The notes beneath the pieces were generated by a model that ran no database searches, was not told the DNA's origin, and saw only the letters and a list, made by a program, of their open reading frames with translations. This document shows positions 34,509 through 42,317 of a DNA stretch of 64,000 nt, piece after piece. Positions within the stretch are counted from its first letter, which is position 1. Each line of letters starts with the position of its first letter. Source of the stretch: an uncultured Clostridium sp. (GTDB lineage Bacteria; Bacillota; Clostridia; Lachnospirales; Lachnospiraceae); the NCBI GenBank assembly GCA_946498245.1, contig CAMMNN010000005.1:48928-112927 (forward strand), read 5' to 3'. The position numbers and the translations under genes are program-made.

Positions 34509-34542
34509 CTGGCAGGCCATGCTTTGCAGTACAGCCTGCCAG
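34509..34542 (-). terminator. Hairpin after ascorbate-type PTS operon
   Basis: A perfect 9-bp inverted repeat, CTGGCAGGC (34509-34517) with GCCTGCCAG (34534-34542), directly follows the IIC gene. Only three T follow on the minus strand, so termination may be partial and allow read-through to the methyltransferase and activator genes. Confidence 0.5.
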
Positions 34543-34554
34543 AAATTCAGATTA

Positions 34555-35817
34555 TCATTGGAAGAAAGACATACCTTTCGCAATCAAAAATCCAATGGTG
34601 TTAAAGTCCATAGCCTCATAAGCGCCTCCTGTAGCTATGAGATGGCCCGTCAATGGGAAGGTAATGGCCACTGCAAACTGAAGGAGGAAGCCCGTAACAA
34701 AAGCGCTGAAAATACAGTTCTTCATTCCGCCTCTTGCGTTGGCGTAAACGCCTACCACCGCGCCTTCAAAGAAGTTAATCTGTACTCCGGGCACTACAAT
34801 GGGCGAAAATCCCGTAAACGTCATAACAAGAGTTGCAGCAATGGATCCCAGCAGGCTGAATATAAATCCAAGCATAACCGCTGTCCCGGCGTAAGGGAAT
34901 ACGGTAGGATAATCCAGACCTAAAACTGCATTGGGAAGAAGTTTCTCCGCTACGCCTGAGAATGCCGGAATCAGTTCCGCCAGCATCATTCGAACTCCGT
35001 AAAGGATTACTGCAATGCCTCCGCCGAATGTCAGAGACTGGATAATGATGTAAAGTACCCAGGGCATTTCCCCGGACAGCTCTTTTACTACGCTGGGGCC
35101 TGCAATAAAGGCGAAAATAAAGGTCATTACCATTACAGCCATGCAAGTTGCGATTACACTGTCCTTTAACCAGTTAAGAGACTCCGGAAATTCCAGCTCT
35201 TCTGTGGATTTCCCGCCTTTTTTGAAAAGGCGGCCCGCCTCTCCTGCAATAATCAAAGAAACAGAGCTAGGAACAAAGTTAGCGTGTTCCGTCGTTACAG
35301 GCTTTAAGTAATGGGCGGAAACCGTAGTTGCAAACCAGTAGTAAATTCCGGAAATCAATCCGCCTACAATAATAATCACCATAGGAGAAAAGCCGAAGCC
35401 CGCCATAACACTGGCCATAAATCCGGCCCAAAATAGCTGCAGGTGAACCGTCAGCGCCAGGTTTTTCCACTTGGTAAACTTTGCCAGCAGAATATTTACC
35501 ACAAAGCCAATAATGAAGATCAGCGCCGCCTCTGTTCCGAAGCTGGCCATGGATTCGGCGTAAACCACCCAATACAGCGGCAGTACCCCGTCTACGCCTA
35601 ATCCTCTCTGGACCAGCGTTGTCAGCAGCGTTATGGGCGGCCCGATAATCTCTGTGCCGGCGCTCAGTACCAGGTAACCCATCATGGTCTTTGCCGTACC
35701 CATTACAATATCGCTGACGTTCTTCCTCAAAAATATTAACCCGATACATGCTGCGATTCCCAGCATAACCGTAGCGTTTCCCAAAACATTGGTAATAAAA
35801 TCAATTGCAAAATTCAT
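34555..35817 (-). CDS. PTS transporter subunit IIC, ascorbate (UlaA/SgaT) family
   Basis: The 420-aa protein has about ten membrane segments and fits the ascorbate-Gat superfamily IIC (IGLIFLRKNVSDIVMGTAKTMMGYL at the N-terminus, VSLIIAGEAG in the middle). It transports and, with the IIA and IIB below, phosphorylates a sugar or sugar acid. With two aldolase-like genes and an SDR in the operon and no UlaD/UlaE/UlaF, the substrate may not be ascorbate (inference). It is the last enzyme gene before the hairpin. Confidence 0.92.
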   Translation of the reverse strand: MNFAIDFITNVLGNATVMLGIAACIGLIFLRKNVSDIVMGTAKTMMGYLVLSAGTEIIGPPITLLTTLVQRGLGVDGVLPLYWVVYAESMASFGTEAALIFIIGFVVNILLAKFTKWKNLALTVHLQLFWAGFMASVMAGFGFSPMVIIIVGGLISGIYYWFATTVSAHYLKPVTTEHANFVPSSVSLIIAGEAGRLFKKGGKSTEELEFPESLNWLKDSVIATCMAVMVMTFIFAFIAGPSVVKELSGEMPWVLYIIIQSLTFGGGIAVILYGVRMMLAELIPAFSGVAEKLLPNAVLGLDYPTVFPYAGTAVMLGFIFSLLGSIAATLVMTFTGFSPIVVPGVQINFFEGAVVGVYANARGGMKNCIFSAFVTGFLLQFAVAITFPLTGHLIATGGAYEAMDFNTIGFLIAKGMSFFQ

Positions 35818-35873
35818 AAAATCCCCCTATCTTACGTATTGTACTTCCCCATTTTGCCCTCTCTCATATTATT

Positions 35874-36644
35874 TTATTTCTTCCAGGCCGCCGTCGGAGT
35901 CTGGGTCGCCCAGATTCCCCCGTCCAGGCCGATAGTCTGGCCAGTAATATAGCTGGCTTCTTCTGAACAGAAAAAGCTTACCAGATTAAATGCGTCGTCC
36001 GTCTCTCCGAACCTTCGCAGCGGGATCTGGCACAACTTGCTCTCAGCTCTGTTTTTAATCACGTCCTCTGCCATAGGCGTATTCAAAACTCCTGGGGCGT
36101 AACAGTTGACACGGATATTATAGGGAGCCAGTTCCGCCGCCCATACTCTGGTAAGGAGTATCATTCCGGCCTTTGCCGCCCCGTAAGCCCCGGATCCCGT
36201 ATTAGGGAAGGTAGCCAGAATAGAAGCTACATTGATAATATTTCCGCCCTGATCCTTCATATAAGGAATTGCCGCCCTGGTGCAGTACATGGGCCCTAAT
36301 AAGTTCACGTCAATCATCAGCCGCAGATGGGCGTCTGTAGAAGTTTCAATCATTCCTTTATGGAGAACTCCGGCATTGTTAATTAAAATATCGATTTTGC
36401 CGAACCGTTTCCCAATATCGTCTATGGCGGAAGTCACCTGGCCGCTGTCGCTGACATCTACCGTATAAGTCCCAAAGCGTTCCTCATCAGGCTTTAACTC
36501 ATCCTTCACAGCCGCCAGATTCGGCCCGTTTAGATCCAGAAGGCATACCGCCGCTCCTTCTTCATAAAACCGGGCCGCCAGCTTTTTCCCCGCGCCCTGG
36601 CCGGCTCCCGTTACCACAACTACCTTATTTTGAAATTTCCCCAT
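35874..36644 (-). CDS. Short-chain dehydrogenase/reductase
   Basis: The 256-aa classical SDR has the cofactor motif TGAGQGAG near residue 12, NNAGVLH near 90, and catalytic YGAAK near 160 with the upstream Ser in NVASILA. C-terminal GLDGGIWA is typical of sugar-alcohol or keto-acid SDRs. Set between PTS IIB and IIC, it probably oxidises or reduces the imported phosphorylated sugar before aldol cleavage (inference). Confidence 0.92.
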   Translation of the reverse strand: MGKFQNKVVVVTGAGQGAGKKLAARFYEEGAAVCLLDLNGPNLAAVKDELKPDEERFGTYTVDVSDSGQVTSAIDDIGKRFGKIDILINNAGVLHKGMIETSTDAHLRLMIDVNLLGPMYCTRAAIPYMKDQGGNIINVASILATFPNTGSGAYGAAKAGMILLTRVWAAELAPYNIRVNCYAPGVLNTPMAEDVIKNRAESKLCQIPLRRFGETDDAFNLVSFFCSEEASYITGQTIGLDGGIWATQTPTAAWKK

Positions 36645-36692
36645 ATGCAGTCCCCTCTTTCCTTTTGCTGTCTGTAAAGCTGACTCCTCTTT

Positions 36693-36983
36693 TTAATGAA
36701 TCCCGTTGGCTTCACAGTATTCTTTTAATTTATCCTTAATCTCCTGTTTGTTGACAAAGCTGGTAAGCTGAATGACGGGTTTATCAATATCCTGAACCAA
36801 ATAAGCCAGCTCCTTGCCGATTAAAACCAAATCCGCCGTCCTTGCCGCTCCTTTTCCCGTAGTAATGTCGCTGACCTCCAGTTTAGCCTGTATTCCCAAC
36901 TCTTTTAAAGCTTTCTCGGCATTCATCTTTAAAATAACGCTGCTCCCCATGCCGCAGCCGCAAATCGTAACAATATTCAACAT
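36693..36983 (-). CDS. PTS transporter subunit IIB, ascorbate family
   Basis: The 96-aa protein starts with the phosphocysteine loop TICGCGMGSS; Cys8 is the likely phosphorylation site. It relays phosphate from the IIA protein to the sugar at IIC. The gene follows the IIA gene without a gap, and the size matches UlaB-type proteins. Confidence 0.93.
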   Translation of the reverse strand: MLNIVTICGCGMGSSVILKMNAEKALKELGIQAKLEVSDITTGKGAARTADLVLIGKELAYLVQDIDKPVIQLTSFVNKQEIKDKLKEYCEANGIH

Positions 36984-37436
36984 CTATTCGTCCACCTCCA
37001 CATTATTAAATATTTCTGCAATTGCCGCCTTGTTTTCACAGGCCGCAATCCGCCCCATCATGCTTTCATCTTCAAAAACCGTGGCAATCGTCTGCATAAT
37101 TTTTAAGTGAAGATCATCATTGCTCCCCGCCAGTCCAATCAGAAGGTAGACCGGATCATTACTTTTATTTCCAAACTCAACAGGTTTCGATAATGTTACG
37201 ATGCTGATACCGCTTTTTATCACACCATTAGAGCTTCTCGCATGAGGCATTGCCAGACCCGGAGCCACTACGATATAAGGACCCAGGGATTTGACGGTCT
37301 GAATCATGGCATCTACATACTCTTCACTTACGTAACCGTTATTTACAAGGATTGCTCCCGATTTTCTGACCGCTTCCTGCCAGTCGGCTGCCGGTACCTG
37401 CAGCTCTATGTCCTTCACACTTACCAGCTTGTTCAT
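36984..37436 (-). CDS. PTS transporter subunit IIA, ascorbate/mannitol type
   Basis: The 150-aa protein has the PTS_EIIA_2 motif GLAMPHARSS with the phosphorylated histidine. It accepts phosphate from HPr and passes it to IIB. It lies 17 bp after the canonical DeoC gene and abuts IIB, so it belongs to the same transcript. Confidence 0.93.
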   Translation of the reverse strand: MNKLVSVKDIELQVPAADWQEAVRKSGAILVNNGYVSEEYVDAMIQTVKSLGPYIVVAPGLAMPHARSSNGVIKSGISIVTLSKPVEFGNKSNDPVYLLIGLAGSNDDLHLKIMQTIATVFEDESMMGRIAACENKAAIAEIFNNVEVDE

Positions 37437-37453
37437 TCTATCCTCCGCCCTTC

Positions 37454-38122
37454 TTACAGGCCATTGATAATCTCTTCTCCCGCGCTGGCTCCGATTCTGG
37501 TTGCGCCTGCCTCAATCATGGCCAAAGCGTCCGCCGTTGTCCTGATTCCTCCTGCCGCCTTGACTCCGGTTTCCGGTTTCACCGTCTGGCGGATCAGCTT
37601 TACGTCGTCTACGGAAGTCGCCCTGGGAAGCATTGCCGAAAATCCAGTGGAGGTCTTAACAATATCCACCCCGTGCTTTTCAGCCAACTGGCTGGCCTTT
37701 ACGATCTGTTCTTCCGTCAGCAGGGGCGTTTCGATAATCAGCTTTACAATAGCGCCCTTTTCATGGCTGGCCTTTACAACGCCTTCCAGCTCTTCTTCTA
37801 CAATATCATATCTCCCGGACTTCAATGCGGAAACATTCATTACCAGATCGATTTCCTCCGCCCCTTTCTCCAAAGCGTCCTTGGTTTCAAAAATCTTCAC
37901 GTCCGGCCAGTCAAATCCCAAAGGGAAGCTGATTACCGTACACATTTTGGTATCGGATCCCTTCAATACCTTTACTGCCGTTTCAATCATATTAGGCAGA
38001 ATACATACGCTGGCAAAGTGATTTTCTTTCGCTTTCTGGCAAAATTCTGTTATAAATTCTTCACTCATTCCGGGCTTTAAGGTTGTCTGGTCAATGTAAC
38101 GCGCTAACTCATTTCTATTCAT
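37454..38122 (-). CDS. deoC: Deoxyribose-phosphate aldolase (DeoC family)
   Basis: The 222-aa class I aldolase has all catalytic residues expected of DERA: Asp92 (EEIDLVMN), Schiff-base Lys156 (IVKTSTGF) and the second lysine Lys188 (VKAAGGIRT). DERA cleaves 2-deoxyribose-5-phosphate to glyceraldehyde-3-phosphate and acetaldehyde. The loop after the Schiff-base motif (SAMLPRATS) differs from the usual GGAT, so substrate range may differ. It lies in a PTS operon 21 bp after a second DeoC paralog. Confidence 0.92.
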   Translation of the reverse strand: MNRNELARYIDQTTLKPGMSEEFITEFCQKAKENHFASVCILPNMIETAVKVLKGSDTKMCTVISFPLGFDWPDVKIFETKDALEKGAEEIDLVMNVSALKSGRYDIVEEELEGVVKASHEKGAIVKLIIETPLLTEEQIVKASQLAEKHGVDIVKTSTGFSAMLPRATSVDDVKLIRQTVKPETGVKAAGGIRTTADALAMIEAGATRIGASAGEEIINGL

Positions 38123-38143
38123 GTCTTTATCCTCCCATTCCCT

Positions 38144-38803
38144 TTAGAAACTGTCCACGATCTTAAACGACGAGCTGGTCGCAATCCGATCCGCCCCGGC
38201 CTGTACCATAGCGATTGCATCTTCCTTGGTTCTTACTCCGCCGGAGGCCATAACCTTTAAGGAATCCCCGTACCGGTTTTTAATCAGGCGCACCTGGTCA
38301 AGAGTTGTCACAAAGCCAAATCCTGTATTTGTTTTCAGATAGGGAATCCCCAGATCCAGTGCCATCTCAGCGGCCCTTAACTGCTCGTCCTCACTCAGCA
38401 GACTGGCAAAATAAATCATCTTTAAAATCTTTCCTTCCATAATGTCAACGAAGGGTTTTAATTCCTCTTTTACGTAGTCGTACCGCCCGGACTTAAAAGC
38501 ACTGATGTCCATAGATACGTCCAGCTCGTCGGCTCCGTCCTGCAGCGCTTTTTTAGCCTGGTAAAGCTTTGCTTCATGAGTCATTCCCCCTAAAGGATAG
38601 GAAATTACGCTTACTAACTGTTTCCCCGCATCATGAAGAATTTCCGCGTTTCCTTTGATAAAAAACGGTTCCGCCAGAGTGGTGGCAAAGTTATAATTCA
38701 GCGTCTTTTTTACAAAGTCCTCCACCTGCTTTAACGTAGGAGCCGGTGTCGCTCCCAGAGAAGCATCAATGATTCTCTCCACATCATTTCTTGTTACATC
38801 CAT
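38144..38803 (-). CDS. DeoC-like aldolase paralog lacking the second catalytic lysine
   Basis: The 219-aa protein follows the DeoC fold and keeps the Schiff-base lysine (Lys157 in YLKTNTGF) and the catalytic aspartate (Asp95 in DELDVSM). The second lysine that lowers the pKa of the Schiff-base lysine in E. coli DERA (Lys201) is replaced by Met185 in KVMASGGVRT. It may be an aldolase with altered substrate or chemistry, or a partner of the neighbouring DeoC. It is the first gene of the PTS operon; ATG preceded by AAAGGAGG. Confidence 0.85.
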   Translation of the reverse strand: MDVTRNDVERIIDASLGATPAPTLKQVEDFVKKTLNYNFATTLAEPFFIKGNAEILHDAGKQLVSVISYPLGGMTHEAKLYQAKKALQDGADELDVSMDISAFKSGRYDYVKEELKPFVDIMEGKILKMIYFASLLSEDEQLRAAEMALDLGIPYLKTNTGFGFVTTLDQVRLIKNRYGDSLKVMASGGVRTKEDAIAMVQAGADRIATSSSFKIVDSF

Positions 38804-39228
38804 GCTCTTATCCTCCTTTATGCAAGTTTTCCTGATGTCTTCATTCTAAGAGCACAGATGTTAAAACTCAATTTGAAATATCCCCTTCAAGTTGTGGAAT
38901 TATTATAATTGTTTGGGTGTTTTATCTGCTATTTATGTCTATTTTATATAATTTACTTTCTGGTTGGACGTCTATTTTTATTGCTTTTGCCTTTATTTTA
39001 TCCTCTTCCCTCGTTCTTTTTGCAAACCTTTTAGTCGTTATTTCGCCCCAGACTTTTCCAGTTTATCATATCTTATACACTCTAGCAATCAGACTCCGGG
39101 GCGGTCCAGGAAACCAGCTTTGCTTGACATGTCCGGAAACTGCATTATAATACAAGCAAAGGCAGGAACTCTAATTGAAACGAATGGCTTATCTTCTTTG
39201 AATACGAATATCAGGAGGTATTTCACCC
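38804..39228. other. Intergenic region between divergent PTS and toxin-antitoxin units
   Basis: This 425-bp AT-rich spacer holds the leader of the aldolase/PTS operon on the minus strand and the near-consensus promoter of the DUF3791/DUF3990 unit on the plus strand. The open frames at 38917-39150 and 38964-39239 look like AT-rich noise without ribosome binding sites. I see no sigma-54 (-24/-12) element and no RNA gene. Confidence 0.6.
39124..39151 (+). promoter_or_regulatory. Near-consensus promoter of DUF3791/DUF3990 unit
   Basis: A perfect TTGACA (39124-39129) and a perfect TATAAT (39146-39151) with a 16-base spacer lie about 78 bp upstream of the first gene. Both hexamers being perfect suggests strong basal transcription that is normally held down by autorepression. 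Confidence 0.75.
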
Positions 39229-39468
39229 ATGTTAGATAACGCTAAAATAAAAAATGCAGATGAATTGGAATTTGCTGTATTCTGTATTGAAAATATTGCA
39301 ATCAGACTGGGAAAAAGTGCCGAAAAAGTTTATCAGGCGTTGGCTGAGAAAAGCGATATTTTGAATAGTTATATCATACCAGGGTATGAAATGCTGCATA
39401 CTCAAAGCAAAGATTACATTGTTGATGACATTATCAGCTTAATGGAAGAGAGGGGAATCCAAATATGA
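39229..39468 (+). CDS. DUF3791 protein, candidate antitoxin
   Basis: The 79-aa protein matches the DUF3791 pattern: an N-terminal helix (EFAVFCIENIAIRLGKSAEKVYQAL), then YEMLHTQSKDYIVDDI near the C-terminus. DUF3791 proteins are repeatedly found next to DUF3990 proteins and are predicted antitoxins. It starts 8 bp after AGGAGG and overlaps the DUF3990 gene by ATGA. Confidence 0.85.
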   Translation: MLDNAKIKNADELEFAVFCIENIAIRLGKSAEKVYQALAEKSDILNSYIIPGYEMLHTQSKDYIVDDIISLMEERGIQI

Positions 39469-39938
39469 TTTTATATCATGGCTCCTATCTGGAGATTTCA
39501 ACTCCAGATGTAGTACATTCTAGAAAAAATGTTGATTTTGGCCGTGGTTTTTACACGACTCCCCTCTACGATCAGGCGGTAAAGTGGTGTGAAAAATTCA
39601 AGCGCCGTGGAAAAAGCGGAATAATTTCTCTTTACAGTTTTGATGAAAAAGCTTACCAAAAACTCAAAATTTTGAAATTTGAAAGCTATTCCGAAGAATG
39701 GATCGACTTTATTTTGAAATGTAGAACCGGAAATGACACAACAGATTACGATATTGTAATTGGCGGCGTTGCCAACGACAGGGTATTTAATACCGTCGAG
39801 CTTTACTTTGCTCACCTAATCGACAAAGGCGAAGCTATCCGTCGCCTGCGCTATGAAAAGCCTAATTTGCAAATATGCTTCCGAACACAGAAATCTCTTA
39901 ATGAGTATCTTCATTTCGAAGGGAGTGAACACATTTGA
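39465..39938 (+). CDS. DUF3990 protein, ADP-ribosyltransferase-like candidate toxin
   Basis: The 157-aa protein has the DUF3990 N-terminus YHGSYLEI and DFGRGFYTT (the NAD-binding-like HG...GxGFYT pattern of ADP-ribosyltransferase folds) and a C-terminal QICFRTQKSLNEYL segment. It is predicted to modify a cellular target with NAD (family-level inference). It is sandwiched between two small genes with 4-bp overlaps on both sides, a typical toxin-antitoxin layout. Confidence 0.83.
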   Translation: MILYHGSYLEISTPDVVHSRKNVDFGRGFYTTPLYDQAVKWCEKFKRRGKSGIISLYSFDEKAYQKLKILKFESYSEEWIDFILKCRTGNDTTDYDIVIGGVANDRVFNTVELYFAHLIDKGEAIRRLRYEKPNLQICFRTQKSLNEYLHFEGSEHI

Positions 39939-40156
39939 CCGCTAATCCTATTTTATTACAAAAAAAATATACTCGAATTATCCAGCATTTTTCAGAGAAA
40001 GAAAAGCTTTCTTTAGATGATGCTCTGAGTTTTTTCTATCACTCAACCCTTTACCAGCTAATCAGTGAAGGGGTATCTGATTTGCATTGCATGAGTGATG
40101 AATATCTGGCGGAAGAACTGCATTCTGAATATAAAGAGTCGCAGCCCTTGGCCTAA
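39935..40156 (+). CDS. Second small DUF3791-like protein
   Basis: The 73-aa protein starts at a TTG that overlaps the DUF3990 stop (TTGA), with GGGAGTG 7 bases upstream. Its body ALSFFYHSTLYQLISEGVSDL and HCMSDEYLAEEL is the second form often annotated DUF3791. It is a second candidate antitoxin or a third component; the two flanking proteins are not obviously similar to each other. Confidence 0.75.
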   Translation: MTANPILLQKKYTRIIQHFSEKEKLSLDDALSFFYHSTLYQLISEGVSDLHCMSDEYLAEELHSEYKESQPLA

Positions 40157-40161
40157 TAAAA

Positions 40162-40256
40162 AGAATCCTGCTTTACAGGATTCTCCGCCTGCGTTGGGTC
40201 GCTTTAGCGACATAACTCCTCTCCGCCGCAGTGCGTTCCTGCCCGGAGGGCTTTTT
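40162..40256 (+). terminator. Hairpin cluster ending the DUF3791/DUF3990 unit
   Basis: Three small stems follow the last gene: AGAATCCTG/CAGGATTCT (40162-40184), GTCGC/GCGAC around TTTA (40198-40211), and GCCC-GGA-GGGC (40241-40251) followed by TTTTT. The last is the probable intrinsic terminator on the plus strand, though its stem is only 4 bp. Confidence 0.5.
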
Positions 40257-40297
40257 GTTCTATAGGAAATTCAGAAGAGTTTCCTATAGAACAAAAA
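40252..40297. repeat. Perfect 18-bp inverted repeat
   Basis: TTTTTGTTCTATAGGAAA (40252-40269) and its exact complement (40280-40297) flank a 10-base spacer. It lies between the convergent toxin-antitoxin unit and the PTS operon and overlaps the T-tracts of terminators from both sides. It might act as a shared terminator or be a trace of a small mobile element. Confidence 0.7.
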
Positions 40298-40322
40298 GAG
40301 CCAGCTCAGTACGAGCCGGCTC
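40293..40322 (-). terminator. Terminator of cellobiose-type PTS operon
   Basis: On the minus strand GAGCCGGCTC and GAGCTGGCTC can pair across a five-base loop (40313-40322 with 40298-40307) and are followed by TTTTTG. It ends the GH1/PTS transcript. Confidence 0.7.
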
Positions 40323-40380
40323 CAGTATCAATGCCGCATTACAATATTTGAAGATTTACACAAGTTTTGGCTTACCCCCT

Positions 40381-40698
40381 CTATTTCATCTCTCCTATTT
40401 TTTCGTAAACGCAAACTACTTCTTTTGCTACATCTTTTGTGATTTCCGCTCCCATCATAATATCTTCACTGTGAACCAAAATCAGTCTTGCAGCTCCCAG
40501 TTCTCCCCCGGCGTCCATGGTAATCAGCTTTGTATGAACGTCGTGGGCCGCCTTCATTCTTTCCTCTGCCTCTTTTATAAAGGCGTTAGCCTCTGACCTC
40601 CGGCCTTCCCTGGCCGCTTTCATAGCTTCCATGCATTGGCTTCTGGCCTCTCCCGCATTGCTGATGATTTGGAGGCAGATTAATTCCAGTTCTTCCAT
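40381..40698 (-). CDS. PTS transporter subunit IIA, lactose/cellobiose family
   Basis: The 105-aa all-helical protein fits the CelC/ChbA family (NAGEARSQCMEAMKAAREG, AHDVHTKLI, LILVHSEDIMM). The histidine of the VHxxD motif is kept, while the usual second His (VHAQDH) is Ile here. It passes phosphate from HPr to the IIB protein. Its start overlaps the IIB stop by one base. Likely substrates are beta-glucosides, given the GH1 gene in the operon. Confidence 0.93.
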   Translation of the reverse strand: MEELELICLQIISNAGEARSQCMEAMKAAREGRRSEANAFIKEAEERMKAAHDVHTKLITMDAGGELGAARLILVHSEDIMMGAEITKDVAKEVVCVYEKIGEMK

Positions 40699-41000
40699 TA
40701 CTCGTCACCCAGTTCCTTTCTGGCCTGTTTCAGCACCTTTTCACCGTTCATAGTTCCGTAGGAAACCGGTTCAATGGATATTACAGGGCAGGATACCTGC
40801 TTCTTTACCACGTCCATCTGGAACCGCACCTGGGGCCCTAAGAGAATGAGGTCCGCACTTTTTCCGACTTCCTCTGCATCCGCCACCGGATAAGCGGCAA
40901 TTTCACATTCATAAGAATCTTTCTGGGCTGCTGCTTCCATTTTCTTTACCAAAATACCAGTTGACAGTCCTCCGTTGCACAATAATACGATCTTCTTCAT
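40698..41000 (-). CDS. PTS transporter subunit IIB, lactose/cellobiose family
   Basis: The 100-aa protein has the phosphocysteine loop LLCNGGLSTG with Cys8, followed by VKKM, as in CelA/ChbB. It hands phosphate to the sugar at the IIC protein. RBS AGGAGG upstream; it lies 26 bp after the IIC gene. Confidence 0.95.
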   Translation of the reverse strand: MKKIVLLCNGGLSTGILVKKMEAAAQKDSYECEIAAYPVADAEEVGKSADLILLGPQVRFQMDVVKKQVSCPVISIEPVSYGTMNGEKVLKQARKELGDE

Positions 41001-41026
41001 CAGTTTTACCTCCTACTATATTTCCT

Positions 41027-42316
41027 TTATCCTTCATTTTCCATTTTTACCATGGAACGTTCATAAATCTTAAAGAATGGATAGTACACAACTCCGTCAA
41101 TGAGAATCAAAATCACTACTAATACAGGGGCCTTCCAGTCCATTGTGGAGAAGAAAGAACCGAATAAGCTTGGCATCTGCCACGACAGCATTGCGAAGCT
41201 CTTTGCCACCAGTCCAAACTGCATAGCCGCAAAAGCGATACCGGCGTTAATGGTTGATGTCAGCAGGAACGGAACGAAAAATACCGGATTTAACATTAAG
41301 GGAAGCCCAAAAATAACCGGTTCCGATATGTTAAAGAACGCAGGAACAATTCCAAGTCTGCCAATGGTCTTTAACTGCTTTGACTTTGATACGCACAGCA
41401 TAATGGTCAGGGCCAGGACGGAGCCGCAGCCGCCGATAGCTACAAAATATACCCAGAACGGCGTTGTGAAGATATTGGGAAGGGCTTCTCCAGCCGCATG
41501 GGCCGCCGCGTTAATGGATAAGTTTCCGTCGCGGATAGGAGAAAGCACTCCTGACAGGGCCGCATCATGGATTCCAAAGAACCAGAAAATATGTACCAGA
41601 ATCGTAATTCCCACTGAAAAGCCCAGATTGTCTACTGCCTTTAAAGACGGGGATAAAAATCCGTATACCAGCTCCGGCAGAGTCGTTCCCATTTTATTCA
41701 TAATGACAAATAAAGCCGTATAAATAATCAGCAAAATTGCTCCGGGGACAATAGAGGCAAACACGTCGGAGAGAGAAGCCGGCACTGTATCCGGAAGGGA
41801 AATTTTTCCGAACTCACGCTTACGCATATAGCAGTACAAGTCTGCTGTCAGTATGGAAATAAACAGCGCCGGAATCAGGCCGCGGCCGTCCATGTAAGAA
41901 ATCTCCGCCAGTTTTCCGTCCCAGCCCAGAGATTCAGGCCCCAAAATCAGCATCAGAAAGCCGCAGATTCCCAACAGGATGGGAAGGAAGGACTCGATTT
42001 TCCGGCTCTTGCATAAAAAGTGGATGATTCCCACGCATACATACAGTGACATAGCCCCCAGGGTCAGGGCGTTAATCCAGGAAAAGATTGTAGAATTGTT
42101 TTCTACAAATCTGGCCCAGGCCAGAGTAATTCCCGTCCCTGCCGAATCTACTGACGGAGCGGAACTGATTACAGCCGCCAGACCGCCCATAAAGTTAATG
42201 GGAAGCAAGGACATAAAAGCGTCCCTGATTGCCCGTAAATGGCATTCATTTCCAAGCCGGTTGGCTACCGGCATTACGTATTTTTCCATTGTTGCGCTCA
42301 TCTGCTGGATTCCCAT
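41027..42316 (-). CDS. PTS transporter subunit IIC, lactose/cellobiose family
   Basis: The 429-aa protein has about ten membrane segments and CelB-type motifs (VMPVANRLG at the N-terminus, HIFWFFGIHDAAL in the middle, FNISEPVIFGLPLMLNP in the substrate region). It transports cellobiose-like disaccharides with phosphorylation. I chose ATG 42316 because GAGGAGG lies 6 bases upstream; the longer reading overlaps the GH1 gene. Confidence 0.94.
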   Translation of the reverse strand: MGIQQMSATMEKYVMPVANRLGNECHLRAIRDAFMSLLPINFMGGLAAVISSAPSVDSAGTGITLAWARFVENNSTIFSWINALTLGAMSLYVCVGIIHFLCKSRKIESFLPILLGICGFLMLILGPESLGWDGKLAEISYMDGRGLIPALFISILTADLYCYMRKREFGKISLPDTVPASLSDVFASIVPGAILLIIYTALFVIMNKMGTTLPELVYGFLSPSLKAVDNLGFSVGITILVHIFWFFGIHDAALSGVLSPIRDGNLSINAAAHAAGEALPNIFTTPFWVYFVAIGGCGSVLALTIMLCVSKSKQLKTIGRLGIVPAFFNISEPVIFGLPLMLNPVFFVPFLLTSTINAGIAFAAMQFGLVAKSFAMLSWQMPSLFGSFFSTMDWKAPVLVVILILIDGVVYYPFFKIYERSMVKMENEG

Positions 42317-42317
42317 T

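Noticed and set aside
38804..38960. Sigma-54 promoter for the PRD-controlled PTS operon
   Set aside because: No GG-N10-GC (-24/-12) element could be found upstream of the operon.
38917..39239. Plus-strand hydrophobic frames before the DUF3791 gene
   Set aside because: AT-rich noise; no ribosome binding site, and the DUF3791 promoter lies inside them.
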